Assembly (NCBI GenBank): GCA_002914845.1
Contig: JXTC01000244.1
Span: 367,999-431,998, forward strand
Direction of reading: 5' to 3'
Origin: Trema orientale
Taxonomy: Eukaryota; Streptophyta; Magnoliopsida; Rosales; Cannabaceae
DNA: 64,000 nucleotides
Below are positions 10,750 to 23,446 of the stretch, piece after piece (position 1 is the stretch's first letter; the number at the start of each line of letters is the position of its first letter). The notes beneath the pieces were generated by a model. The model did not search any database, was not told the DNA's origin, and worked only from the letters and a program-made list of their open reading frames with translations. The translations under genes were made by a program, and so were the position numbers.

Positions 10750-12539
10750 CACCAGGTTTACTGCTGATTTATCCTTTTTTTCGCAAGATTAGGATCTAGC
10801 AAATAGTATCCCAATTAAAGTTTTCAATGTTGAAGTCGATCTACTGTATATGTACGGGAAAAATTTTCTATAAGTTTGTACACTTTCCACAAAATTACAT
10901 TCACGCGTATAGCTAGTCTAGTATCTTTTACTTTATTTAACAGATAAACATTAATATGAAACTGTGACCATAAGGACTATATATTGAGAACCTATGACGT
11001 CTTCTACAATTCACACATGCTTGTATATATAAAGAGAAAATGGTGGAATTTTTCTTTGGTTACAGTTCTTACACCTAAACTTATATATAAAGAGAAAATG
11101 GTGGAATTTTTCTTTAATTACAATTCTTACACCTAAACTTATATACACATTTCTGACCACTCAAACTGGAGTTAATTGGACCACCATTTATTGGAACGCA
11201 TCTTGTACGCTTATCCCACAAACACGGCCACAGCATAACAAACAAAATATAAAACTAATCGCGAGTGCCATATAATAAGACTATTAATTTTTCTTTTTCT
11301 TTTTTGTTTCCAGTCTGAAGGTAATGTAAAATATTAATTGATGCCTTTAAAAAACGTTGTGACAAATAAGAGTCACATATGAAGCTATATCCAACATTTA
11401 TAGACCTAGTATTAGTTTGTTATGCGAGTGTTGTTAGCTATCGATGTTTTATTGACTTAATAGATAACCACATAAATTAACGGATAATAACATGACTATA
11501 TGGATCTATACCCAGAATCTTCTTGTTGTTTTGGATTTATCTTTGGTCGATCTATTAATTAGCTATCTTAGGGCTTTATGAACTCTATCAATTTTATTTT
11601 AATGTTGTGTAGGCCGTGTATGATAAGAAAAAAATAATAATTAAAACGTGTGTGCAAAATTTTGATGTCTTTCCCTCCTAATTATTAATTAAAAAATATT
11701 AACAAATTAGTTTTGGAAAATGACCGAAAATTAAGGAAATAATCAACATGCATGCATGAAACCCATATTGTAATTAGACGACAACGGAAGGTGGCTCCAT
11801 AACTACCTGCCAAAGACCAATGACTCAGCAATAATTGGCCAAAAGAAGCTTGTATCAGTTTGTGAAAAATATTTATAGTGCTTCCAACTCCATGGTTCTA
11901 ACTTCTGAAAACGTATACTAAGACTCATAGTTTAATAGTTCCATAACGTCATATAGGGTCCCCATTCCTGTATTAAGTTTGTTGGTGTAAATATTTAGAA
12001 GCTTCATTAGTCATATTCATATAAGTCAACATATCATTTTCTTTACTAATGTTGTCTTAGGACTTAGGCTGCTTGACTTCATTGTTTACTTGACAAGATG
12101 ACAAGCGCAAATCAGGCTCTCAAACTTCAGAGAAAACCCCAATTCATTACGCAGAAACTCGTCAAGAGTATTCAAGTTGATATTGCTTAATTTGAAACTG
12201 TTTACTAAATCGGTTCAGCTTCAAAGCGCTCGTCAAACATATTTTCTTGCCAATATTGCTAATTCAAAACAGCTTGCATCCCCAGTTGAGAGTTGAAACT
12301 TCTTCTCTCTCTCTCTCTCTCTCTGTTTTGGCGGTTTTCGATAGTTACATTCTTTCACATTTATTTTGTATTTATTCTTATAATGACTGTATTTTAAAAA
12401 ATGACAAACTTGATCTCTCTCTGTTTTGCCTGTTTTCCATATTTACATTTTTTCACATTTATTTTGTATTTATTCTTATAATGACTCTGTATTTTTAAAA
12501 ATGACAAATATGTACCATCAAGTTTGTAAATGGTAACAA
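10347..12539. repeat. 2.2-kb tandem duplication, unit 2
   Basis: Near-identical copy of 8135-10345, ending at GTTTGTAAATGGTAACAA. Differences are small: for example, a few bases are missing near 11692 and 11895 and the CT tract (about 12303-12324) has a different length. This is the level expected between two alleles. Confidence 0.95.
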
Positions 12540-13044
12540 ATTATTAGTCCTCTCTGGAAATTTTTGTAGGGATGTTCTTTTCCCGAACTGATAACTAGAA
12601 ACGTCATAAAAATAGATAATTAATTAACAATGGGAGGCTCTATTGCCAGTTGTGATTTTTTCCCCTCTCTTCCAAATTGAACCACTTATAAAATTTTAAA
12701 TTTTCAAATTTTATTTACACGCCTTTTAAACTTTTCATCAAGCACCAAAACCCATTAACAAACATTTTCTAAACAAATTTTTTCACACACTCATTACTAA
12801 CAGTATAAAATCCATTAGAATCCAAACGTTTTGTCTCATTCTCCATTTGTTATTGTATTCTTCAAAATTTTGATGTATAATATTGCCCACGTAGTTTATC
12901 TTTGAGAAAGAAAGAGAAATCACCACGATACTAAAATTTGGAGCTCATCATAGCAATTAAGATTTTGAAGTGAAAGGCAACAATCCCAAGGATGAAGTTA
13001 AAATTTATCATGAATGATGCAATCATTTGTGAGACAATTGACGT
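12540..13044. other. AT-rich spacer
   Basis: No gene, element end or repeat recognised. Confidence 0.5.
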
Positions 13045-14036
13045 CACTACAACAAGAAGGTAATAGAGCGACGACTCTAAAGCGGCGACAACAATTAACG
13101 GCACGTTCCGTTTTAGAAAATTAGACAGTATAACGATTATATTTTTTTCAAGTCAAAATTTAAAAACCTGAATATAACAATTCCTAGAGCTATAGAATAT
13201 ATCTAATGTCATTCAAAACTAGTCACAATTATAAAAATAATTCAATTTCACGTTTCTCATATATAGAAACATAATCAAGTTTTTATACGAAGCAAGTTTA
13301 AAAATTGGTAATTGAGTCTCTTGGACATCCTCAGGTACTAGCGGTGGAAAGTCTGGTAGGACAGATCTAGTACTGGAAGTGGACTTACTTAACTTATGTC
13401 TGATACCTCTCCTAAATATGCGACGTTTACCGAGAACCTCATCCACAATATGAGCATCAGTGGCAGAAGCGGATGAGCTCGAACCAGATTGGAAAGATGC
13501 TTGAGATTGAGTATTATGAATCTCAAGCATCTTATTCTGCAAAAAAGATTAAAACTAGTATATAGAAAAAAAAAATTAGAGATTTGGTTTAAAAAATATT
13601 AATTAATAACATACGTAATTGGCCTTAAACTGTGCACTCGGCCATCCAATCCACTCAGTGAAGTAGAGATCCTTGAAAGTCTCACCAACTGGTTGAAGCT
13701 CGCCAGTAGTTAGATTGCGCTGTAAAAATATTTAAAGGGACATAATTTAATATTTTAAAAATAAAAAGTATTATAAGAAAAATCATAATTTTATTACCTT
13801 CTTATATCTTTTGTGAGCAATAGAAGCAGTTCTCTGTTTGCTCACTGCTAACTGATGCGCCGTACTTGCAGCATTTCTTTCAGACATCACCTATAGGAAA
13901 AAAAATTAATTATAATATAATATTTTATTACTTAATAATAAAATGAATAATTCGTAACTACATACTAACCCTAAACTCTAGAAAGTGAAAAAGGTTGCAA
14001 CAATGTCCCCATGTCGCGGCACCCTTTTCGTTAGGC
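13045..14036 (-). mobile_element. CACTA (En/Spm) terminus with spliced transposase-like gene remnant
   Basis: A CACTACAACAAGAAGG terminus starts at 13045 and is followed by GCGACGAC-type subterminal repeats. Beside it on the minus strand is a spliced fragment of a plant Ptta/En-Spm-type accessory protein: exons at about 13970-14036, 13798-13890 and 13615-13719, then a last exon from 13536 to a stop at 13219. The three introns have GT donors and AG acceptors, and the coding exons join in phase. Recognisable text includes NLFHFLEFRVMSERNAA, TGELQPVGETFKDLYF and FKANYNKMLEIH, a layout known from CACTA second proteins. Upstream exons are missing: a gypsy LTR begins at 14254. The family assignment is by motif memory, without a search. 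Confidence 0.6.
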
Positions 14037-14253
14037 CTAAAATGACAATTTTATAAAAAAAATCAAAGGATTATATAGACCTAAACTTTTACATGGTTAT
14101 TTTGAAATGTTGTTCATATTACACATGTCATAGAAATACACATGAGTACTATGTTCGTATCATGGGTTTACAGATGGCATTGTACCAGAGTCCTTAAAGT
14201 ACTCACATAGGGTATTTTCTAATAATCTCTCTTAGGGAGGTTTAGGCAATATT

Positions 14254-15697
14254 TGTAAAACCATTTAAAAGTTTTTAAATAAAATAAGGGTGTAGGGCTC
14301 ATAAGAGGGGGTCAAAGTCCCTTATCTTTCTTCCCCATATGGTCTCTTTCCTTCTCTCGCTCTCTTTCCTCTTTCTCTCTCTCGTTACACCTCCGAAACC
14401 ACGCCACTCTTAGTCATTTCTGATCGGAGCACCTGCCACCATCATTGAGCACCGCTGTCCCCTGAAATCGAACTGCTGCCTCTAGAAACCCCTATGGTTA
14501 GAGTCTCAATGTCGGGGAAGCCGTAGATCATCAATAAGGAGGAGAAAGGCCGAAGACTGTTTTTGATAAAATTCAGCCATTTTTGGCCATTCTAGACTTT
14601 GACACCAGTCAAACAATGAAGCCCAAGTCTTCCCTGACCAGTGTTGACTCTCCTCTGCCACCAATTTCTGGCGAATAAACTCTGGTAAGGTTTTTGCTGT
14701 TTTCATAAATTGATTTTGGAATTTGTGAAATTATTTTTGGAATGTTATTATATTATTGTGATATCTTAAGTAAAAAATGGTATGAGAAAGTTAAGATTGG
14801 TTTTTGAGTAGTGTGAAGTTGAAATTCATATTGGGAGTAAATTTGGTTTGAAAAGTTGGCATTAAAGAACATATTTTTGAAAAAGTGATAATTTCGTAAC
14901 TTTAGTAAGGTTGAGATACAAGCTTTGATATATAGTATTGCAACGTTAAGGAGTGGTACAAATTTTGAGATATTATGCTCGGGATTTTGCCTCGTTTTGT
15001 GTACGAGGGATCGGGTATTTCAACCTAGACTTGAATTAGTCGAGTTATATATCTAACTTAGCTATTTGGATGCTAGGAATTCAGTGGTGATATTCATTTT
15101 TCAATTGAGGTTTCATTGGGAAAGTCACCCCTAAAAGTGAATGAAGGAGATTCCTGAAACTACCTTTCGAGCAGTTAATTGACCAATGGGGAATTATACA
15201 AGTGTTGATAGCTTGGCATAGCTATCAAGATAAGGTAGCAGTTCAATTACCTAGTTTCTATATTATTTTGATTTTAATGATGCATTATGACCTATTGATA
15301 TCTAAAAATTGTGAATTTTCTTAAATTCAAATAATGTGAATGGATATTAGATAAACTTGTGAACTATTGAAATAGATTAAATTGTTCTCGGATTAGACTG
15401 TATCATTTTTATGCAAGTTTAAAAATTGTGGTTTTGGAAAAATACAGCTTTTATGCTGCCCATTTTTCAGGAAATCCCAGATTGATTCTAAATGGGTTTT
15501 AAAGCATGATTTATTAATATATATAATGTATGGCTATTACAAACTCTATTACATGTTGTACTATTGGATCACACACTTGAGTATTATTATTGCATCATAG
15601 TAGTTTAGATCGCTGGTGAGTTGCTGTAATGCTAGGTGAAAGACCGATAAACATGTGTAGGATTCGCTGACACATCTTCGAATAATGTCTGGATGCT
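14254..15697 (+). repeat. Gypsy-type LTR, left part (interrupted by a CACTA element)
   Basis: Begins TGTAAAACCATTTAAAAG at 14254, like the TGTAAAATC starts at 31318, 36076 and 47704. It follows the same internal layout as the LTR at 36076-38721: a TC-rich then GC-rich leader, the CGAGTTATATATCTAAC stretch near 15040, TAGCTTGGCATAGCTATCAAG near 15210, and TGCTGCCCAT near 15453. It stops at 15697, where a CACTA element is inserted, and resumes at 20286. The right end was not identified. Confidence 0.6.
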
Positions 15698-16800
15698 CAC
15701 TACTACAAAAAATATTTTATACGTCATTTATAGGACGACATGGTAGAGAAATCACGTCGCTCCATAAGCGACGTGGAAATGGATGACGTGGTAGCCCCAC
15801 GTCATACCACATCGCTTTTAAAGTGACGTGGTATGTTGGCCTACCACGTCACTTGTATAAAAAGCGACGTGGTATACTATCTTACCAAGTCGCTTGTATA
15901 GAAAGCGACGTGGTAGGCCATAAATTACTAGTTATTAGTGTTGGAAAATTTGCCCTAAAAAGCAGATTTCTAATTATACCCTTTGAGTATAAACAACTTT
16001 CTCTTATATGCAATTATGATATTTTCTAGATTAAACTATCTTAATTAAATAGTTTATTTGTCTGAAAAATATTCCATGACTTTATTTGTGTATAAAGAAA
16101 TAAACATGATTAAGTATTAATTGTGGGGAGACTTATTTCTTTATCTAAGTCTAAATGAACTAGTTCACAATTTGTAAATAAAGATGGAATACTTTATTTA
16201 TTATAGGTTATAGTGTTTGTCTATCTCAACGGGAATGATGTGTCTCAAATCATTGAAGTATGTGACTTCTGATAGAAACACTAATACAACATAAACAAGT
16301 TATGTGTACTGAACTGGACCAGGTAATATAAAGAATTAGAGTGCCGTAACTCAATTCTTATATTACCACAAACTAGCTCTTAGCATATAGATCTTAATCC
16401 TTGATATTTGATTGGACTTGCTTTCATGGGTTGTAGCTTTTTGATTTGTTAAAAGACTAACCTCTATGAAATTAGAGATGAACTCTGGCATATTGGAGGT
16501 TATGACTTATGAATTGATGGGAACACTAAATAGTAAAGGACACTATATATTAATGCCACTTTAGGTTCTTTCAAGATTCATGGAATAATTAAATCTAAGA
16601 TCTTAGTATTCACTTTGTGAATTGGTTGTTAATTTTGTCTAAATGGCCATTGAGAATAAAATTATCGACAACATTATTTCTTGATAGAAAGATGGTAATT
16701 TAAGGGTAAATAGGTGTTGGAGGGGTATTACGGTAATTTCTGTATAGGTTGATGCTGTAACATATCCCTAAGATTATGTGGTATAGAATATTCTAGACGG

Positions 16801-18377
16801 TATTGGGATATTTGCCCTAAAAATTAGATTTCCAATTATACCCTTTGAGTATAAAAAACTTTATCTTATATGGAATTATGATATTTGCTAGATTAAACTA
16901 TCTTAGTTAAATAGTTTATTTATCTGAAAAAGATTCCATGACTTTATTTGTGTATAAAGAAACAAACATGATTAAGTGTTAATTATGGGGAGACTTGTTT
17001 CTTTATCTAAGTCTAGATGAACTAGTTCACAATCTGTAAATAAAGATGAAATACTTTATTTACTATAGGATGTAGTGTCTGTCTATCTCAACGGGAATGA
17101 TGTGTCTCAAATTATTGAAGTATGTGACTTATGATAGAAACACTAATACAACATAAACAAGTTATGTGTATTGAACTGGACCAGGCAATATAAAGAATTG
17201 GAGTGCCCTAACTTAATTCTTATACTACCACAAACTAGCTCTTAGCATATAGATCTTAATCCTTGATATTTTATTGGACTTGCTTTAATGGGTTGTAGCC
17301 TTTTGATTTGTTAAAAGACTAACCTCTATGAAATTAGAGGTGAACTCTGGCATATTGGAGGTTATGGCTTATGAATTGATGGGAACNNNNNNNNNNNNNN
17401 NNNNNNNNNNNNNNNNNNNNNNNNNNNNNNNNNNNNNNNNNNNNNNNNNNNNNNNNNNNNNNNNNNNNNNNNNNNNNNNNNNNNNNNNNNNNNNNNNNNN
17501 NNNNNNNNNNNNNNNNNNGAGTGTCCCCTTTACTAATAATATTTATATAAATACCATAATAAGAGTTATTATATATTTATCATATTATTAGAACTTAGAG
17601 TATTTGGATCCATTAGGTCCCGTGTCTAACTCAATTAAGCTCTTTAATTCGTTAATGGTATTCGTGAAATTAGTTTCATGAAACTGTATAAAATAATGAT
17701 TCTATACAGAAGTTGGTATTTTTATAAATAATTTATATGAGTTGGACATATTTATAAAAATACACCCAAAGCATAAATTGGAGAACAAGCCCAATCCTAG
17801 TTGGACTAGGGTTAGCAGTTTTGAGTCCCATATATATAAGACATATAAGAGAAAAAACTAGATAGCAACACTAATAGTGTTACACGAAAATTACCGAGGG
17901 ATAGGGAGAGAGAATTCGGCCACCACAGGCTGAGAGAGAGAGAAAAAATTTCATGTTATCTCACAGTCTCATCTCACGTCCCAATGATCCAAATGATCAA
18001 GAAGGTGTTTTTGATCGTTCTCCAATGAAGGATTCAACTTGGTGCCCACTCACTTAATCAACCAAGAGCAAGAGCATAGACAAAAAGATCTAGGGTTGGA
18101 GGTTTGATTACCGTCAATAAGGAGATCAAGAAGGAGCACGCTATAAGAGGTAAACCCTAATCCCATATCTAGGATTTGTGCATCTAGATTTAATTTATAT
18201 TATACATGATCTTGTATATGATATATGCATATAATATGGTTATGAAAATAGTTTTCATGCAAAAATTTTAAAACCCAAATCCGTTAATTATTCTGCTGCG
18301 TTCATGATGTGATCATGTGTTTTTCCATAGTTTGCATGCATGTACGTTTTTGTCCTAAGTGTTAGATAATTCTAGCA
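16801..18377 (+). mobile_element. Copia-like solo LTR B nested in LTR A
   Basis: Begins TATTGGGATATTTGCCC and ends AGATAATTCTAGCA. The flanks are GACGG and GATGG, a 5-bp target duplication with one substitution. The uninterrupted relative at 28560 has GATGG at this position, which confirms the target. The element contains the assembly gap 17387-17518. Confidence 0.75.
17387..17518. other. Assembly gap (132 N)
   Basis: Run of N inside solo LTR B. By comparison with the sibling LTR, the missing stretch is about 16520-16800 plus 18378-18460 of LTR A, so the stated N length is probably too short. Confidence 0.95.
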
Positions 18378-20285
18378 GATGGATCAGTTAATCAAGGTTA
18401 GTTGATTGAATCTCTATAAAAGGCATGACATCTAATCTAAGAGTATAGTATTAGGCCTTTAGTGAAGTGTCTCCTTTACTAATAATATTTATATAAATAC
18501 CATAATAAGAGTTATTATGTATTTATCATATTATTGGAACTTAGAGTATTTGGATCCATTAGGTCCCTTGTCTAACTCAATTAAGCTCCTTAATTGATTA
18601 GTGGTATTCGTGAAATTAGTTTCATGAAACTGTGTAAAATAATGATTCTACACAGAAGTTGGTATTTTCATAAATAAGTTACATGAGTTGGACATATTTA
18701 TAAAAATACACCCAAAGTCCAAATTAGAGAACAAGTCCAATCCTAATTGGACTAGGGTTAGCAGTTTTTGACCTCGTATATATAAGATATATGAGAGAAA
18801 AAACTACACAGTAATACTGGGAGTGTTACACGAAAAATACGGAGAGAGAGAGAGAGAATTCGGCCAACCTAATGCTTGAGAGGAGAGAAAAAGTTTCCTG
18901 CAACCTCACACTCTCATCTCACGTCCCTGTGTTCCATAGGATCAAGAAGGTGTTCTTGATCGTTCTCCAACGAAGGATTTAACTTGGTGCCCACTCACTT
19001 AATCAACCAAGAGCAGAGCATAGACAAGAAGATCTAGGGTTGGAGATTTGATCACCGTCAACAAGGAGATAAAGAAGGAGCACGCTACAAGAGGCAAACC
19101 CTAATCCCATCTCTAGGGTTTATGCATCTAGATTTGATTTATGTTGTGCATGATCCTTTATATGATATATGCATGTAATATGGTTATGAAAACTGTTTTC
19201 GCATAAAAATTTTAAAACCTAAATCCGCTATTTTTCCCCTGCGTTCATGATGTGATCATGTGTTTTCCATAGTCTGCATGCATGTATGTCTTTGAGCTAA
19301 GTGTTAGGCAATTCTTGCCGTTAGAGTCTTACTGCGTCGCTTTTGGGGGGATATCACATCACTCCTCCAGAAAGCGACTTGATATGTACTCTATACCATG
19401 TTACTTTTCTAGAAAGCGACGTGGTATGTGTCGTCTTCCTCCCCTGCGTAATTGGCCGCGTGCTCGGCCGGTTTAGGTTACAGCATTCTAAAAAATCTTA
19501 ACTACCACATGGATCTCCTCGTAGATCAGACTAATAATACGCGTGCTCTACATTACCTCTACGAGCCAAATACCAAATCACCGGCTTCGTGATCCATTGC
19601 CCAAATCCTTACAATATTGCTTTGCTCGTCCCTTGCCTCCATTTCCGCACTCCAGCATTGTCGAAGATGGTCAGAAACCTCAAAATTCTGCACCTAAACA
19701 TCAGAAAATAGTATTACATGAATTTTCAAAAACCTAAAAATTGAAGAAACTAAAATAAGAGAGAGAGGCACCTGAAATTCGAAATGGGTAGAGTTTGAAT
19801 GAGAATGTATTGAAAATTTTAGGTTTGTTCTAATTGAGGCTAAGGGACGATTTGGTGGGATTGATAGTTTTGAATGGACGGTCGTGATAGAGTATTTTTT
19901 GTGGGTGCGGATCGATGAGGTGGCTAATATAAGCCTGCAAAAGTGACGTGGTATAAAATAATATAATATACCACGTCGCTTCTACAAAAAGCGACATGGT
20001 ACGTGGCCCAACCACATCGCCCGTTACATAAGCGACATGGTATGTGCCTCCTACCATGTCGCTTTTGCAAAAAGCGACATAGTATTCAATAAAATAATAT
20101 ACCACGTCGCTTTCTGCAGAAGCGACGTGGTACATGGTCCAACCATGTTACTCGTTACATAAGCAATGTGGTAAAACCTACAATAACGTCGCTTTTAAAC
20201 GACGTGACGTGAGAGTTCAACCACGTCGCTTTCTTTAGAAAACGACGTGGTTCAAGTGACGTCGTTAGTCCTTTTTTTAGTAGTG

Positions 20286-20640
20286 CTAGGTACCTCTGGT
20301 AAAGGAGTATTACAGGGCCATGATGTGAGAATGAAAGCTCATACCTATTTATCGTTAATTTATGATATGTACAATTATGTAGTTTTAGTTTTAGTTTTGA
20401 ATATATAATTATTCCTAATCTCGATTACTTTTGTCAACTTTATTTATAAATAGAGTTTAGGAAAGTACTTATCACTAGATTTGAAGAATAGCATTCATTC
20501 CAAAAAGGTAATTGGAATATTTTTACAAACTTTTCTAAAGGATTTCGTTTTCTAATTAATTGTCGTTTTTCAAAAAAATTGAAGTTTATAAACTTTTCTA
20601 AAATAACTCATAAATTTCTATTTGTATAATTTTTCTTTCT
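20286..20640 (+). repeat. Gypsy-type LTR, right part (continuation of 14254-15697)
   Basis: Resumes the LTR layout after the CACTA insertion: a GATGTGAGAATGAAAGCTCAT stretch, TTTATGATATGTACAATTAT, then TTTATAAATAGAGTTTAGG. These parallel 38030-38170 of the LTR at 36076-38721. The end of the LTR beyond this point is unclear. Confidence 0.55.
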
Positions 20641-21708
20641 AACACTGGTCCGGGATTTGAGTCGTGATAATATTAGCTAGGTTGCTCCTCTAGTATCTTG
20701 GCAGATAGATGTCAAGTCATATGTTTGACATACATAATACTAATATTCTGAGTATCTTGGCAGATAGATGTCAAGTCATATGTTTGACATACATAATAGT
20801 AACATTCTGGGTTTATGATGAGAGCCTATGAGCTCATAAGTATTATTAGATGATTTATATCATATATTACATAATTTGATACTTTGATGCATGATCATAT
20901 TTTCATATTTATGTGGATTAATAGTTTTGAAAATTACATATGTTTATAGTTTGTGAACTTACTTTTTGACTTAACTAAATGTGCATGTATTTTCATCACC
21001 GCAAGATTTTTCCAGAGGTAATTATTTACTTTTTGGGAAATTCATACTGACCCCACTTTTCCCCTCAAATGGTGTCCACTGTGACATTGGCGACCAATAA
21101 GTATATTAGGAGGCTATCATCTTTAGTAGTTCGATTTCTTAGTAATACTTTGAGTTTTGAATTCAGGATTGGGTTTATGTTTTTATTTGGATATAGTAGG
21201 ATATATACGTTTAGCATTAAAACAAGAAAAACTCCTTTATGATTATGTATGTAAGCCTATATGCTATATCGATACCTAACACATGACGATAATGATGCAT
21301 AGACTAGGTCGTAAATAGTTTTCTAATTATTTATCCATTTATGCTTAGTGGTGAATATCTAACATTGGGATCAGTCTAGTCTAGTAGTTAGAATTCCAAT
21401 ACTCTTTAAAATGAAATTTTTTACAAATTGAAAACCTTTTGTATATTTTCATAAATAAACTAGAAAATAAACTATGAATTTCAAAATTAAGTGAAATTCT
21501 CATTCTACCACTAGTCCGATAATCAAGTTATGATAAATCCTAGTCTGTGGATAGATAAGAACAAATAAGAAAAAAATTTCAAAGCTAAATTCAAATTTTT
21601 TATATTTTACTTTCACCTAAAATTTTTCACATTTCGAGATTGTCTTGAGACAATCACGCTTTTAATTAAAAGAGAAATAATTGTTAGTCCTCTATATATT
21701 ATAGTTAT
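20641..21708. other. AT-rich spacer or decayed LTR tail
   Basis: No coding region is supported. It contains a 59-bp tandem pair at 20692-20809 and may include the remainder of the preceding LTR, but no terminus was recognised. Confidence 0.4.
20692..20809. repeat. 59-bp tandem duplication
   Basis: AGTATCTTGGCAGATAGATG begins at 20692 and again at 20751, with near identity through CATACATAATA. Confidence 0.9.
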
Positions 21709-23348
21709 TGTGATATCTCGAATTTTCTAATGACGACTAATTCCTCACATAATTAAAAAGCCAATAATAACGTGATTACATAGTATTTTAAATTATATTG
21801 TTGTCATTTCTACATACTATTTTAAGTTTTGATTTTAAATTATTAAGATTATTAATCTTTATTAAGTTTTAAGATATTTTGCAGTAAAATGCCCTAAAAA
21901 TGCTCTTTGGTACAAATTTTGACGTGTCTTAAACCAATTAATGAAATATTACACATTTACATATTTGGTTAACTATTAGTGTTAATTTATTTCTTTGAGT
22001 ATCTTGTTAAGGTGATTTTCATTTATAATCATTACTTGTTTTCATGGGATATGTGTGTTTTAATTAGAAAATGTTCTAGAAACCTATTTGTATTGTATTT
22101 TTTTTTACGTTGTTAATATGAATTTATGTAGTTTTGTTTAATTTAAATTTTAAACATGCTTTATCTGATTCCTATTAGAGTTATTAGCTATAATTATAAA
22201 TATGTGTACTTATATATTGTTCTTAAAAAATATAAATAAAACAATGAAAGAATAAATAAACAAATAAAAATAGTGCTGACTATATCAAGTTGGCAAGCTT
22301 CTTGAGACTTCCCGATATATGTTTATATACTCAAAAGAAGTAGCTTGCCTTATAAGACTCCACCGTTAAATTACTTTCTTTCCTAGTCTTAAAAATCAAT
22401 ATCTATAACCTCTAAATATCTTTTGAATAACTCATTAATACGGTTCCTTATTTTTAAGGAATTTGAAGATATGTCTCCTATCATATTATTGTTGGATACT
22501 TTATATATATATATTTAATTAATGCTTCAAAATTTTTTGGACTATTATTACTATGCTTGTGTCTTGGTTTTGGAACTCCACAGGGTGAATAATTATTTAA
22601 TTTGTGAGAAAGTTACAGCTTTATATATATTCCTTTGACTAATAGATGATTCTTGTATAGTTATAGATTTATGTGGTTAAGTTTAGAAATAATTTAAGTT
22701 ATACTAGTTAACTTAATGATTTGTTTATTCCTTATTGACACTCCGATGTAACTTTTTTTTTAAATTGTATATGTGATCAGGTTGGTTAGACTTTTATAAT
22801 ATAAGTACTTTGGTATTTATCTATGTTGGTTGCTTCCTTGTATACGTTAGTGTTTAGTCATTTATCTAACACCAGGAAGAGAAAATTAATTCTAGGAAAT
22901 TAGTATATTATTGTAATTTTTATGCTTGGTATAGTCTTATCTATTTTTTTATCACTAATCGGTGTTTGTTAATATAATATATATTACTATTATTTGCAAC
23001 AATACTTGGGAAATTGAATTTGTATTGTATGATTAATTGCTTATGGTTTTGTATTCTCTTATTTACAAACAAATTAGGAAGTAGTCATTTTCAGGCAATG
23101 TCTAAAGCAAATTTTTACAGTATCGCGCTTTGAGTATTTCACAGATTAATACGTAAAAACTTGGAATCGAGGTAAGTAAAGTCACACCTGCAATGTAAGA
23201 AATTCCTTGTTTCTGTCAATTTGTGAAATTTATGGATATGTGTACATACGTATCTGTCATTCAGCTTTGCGTGAGACATGAACATGTGGTGTATTTATAT
23301 TACTTGACAAGTATTGGTGAATAGGGTATGGCAGGCCAGAGTGATATG

Positions 23349-23428
23349 GTTCCTTCGGGGATACTCTAGTTCCTTTGAGAACACTCTGGTCCTTTCGGGA
23401 ACATTATAGTTCCTTCGGGAACACTATT
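23349..23428. repeat. 20-bp minisatellite, four units
   Basis: GTTCCTTCGGGAACACTCTA-like units recur at 23349, 23369, 23389 and 23409. Each can fold through TTCC and GGGAA. Confidence 0.8.
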
Positions 23429-23446
23429 ACGACAGTGTGGGGAGGA

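Larger units (their letters stand above)
15939..19319 (+). mobile_element. Copia-like solo LTR A, holding nested LTR B
   Basis: Same family as the solo LTR at 27703-29511. It begins TGTTGGAAAATTTGCC and ends AAGTGTTAGGCAATTCTTGCC. LTR B (16801-18377) is inserted in it, and the A sequence continues without loss on the other side (GATGGATCAGTTAATCAAGG). The flanks read ATTAG and GTTAG, a probable 5-bp target duplication with one change. Without B it is about 1.8 kb, matching the full solo LTR. There is no internal region. Confidence 0.75.
15698..20285. mobile_element. Non-autonomous CACTA-like element
   Basis: The left end is CACTACTACAAAAAATATT and the right end reads CCTTTTTTTAGTAGTG, the inverse of CACTACTAAAAAAAGG. 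Both ends carry many direct and inverted copies of a subterminal motif GCGACGTGGTA (or TACCACGTCGC), typical of transposase binding arrays in CACTA elements. No transposase is visible inside. Most of the length is a nested pair of LTRs (15939-19319), so the element proper is about 1.2 kb. The gypsy LTR is continuous across it. A clean 3-bp target duplication was not resolved: the flanks are GCT and CTA. Confidence 0.7.

Noticed and set aside
13045..13060. CACTACAAC motif paired with the right end at 20285 as one large CACTA element
   Set aside because: The end at 20285 pairs better with 15698 (CACTACTA ends and the same GCGACGTGGTA subterminal motif).
15823..16029. 68-codon frame across GCGACGTGGTA repeats
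   Set aside because: Translation of CACTA subterminal repeats running into a solo LTR.
19830..20135. 101-codon minus-strand frame with repeated YHVA text
   Set aside because: The regularity comes from the CACTA subterminal DNA repeats.
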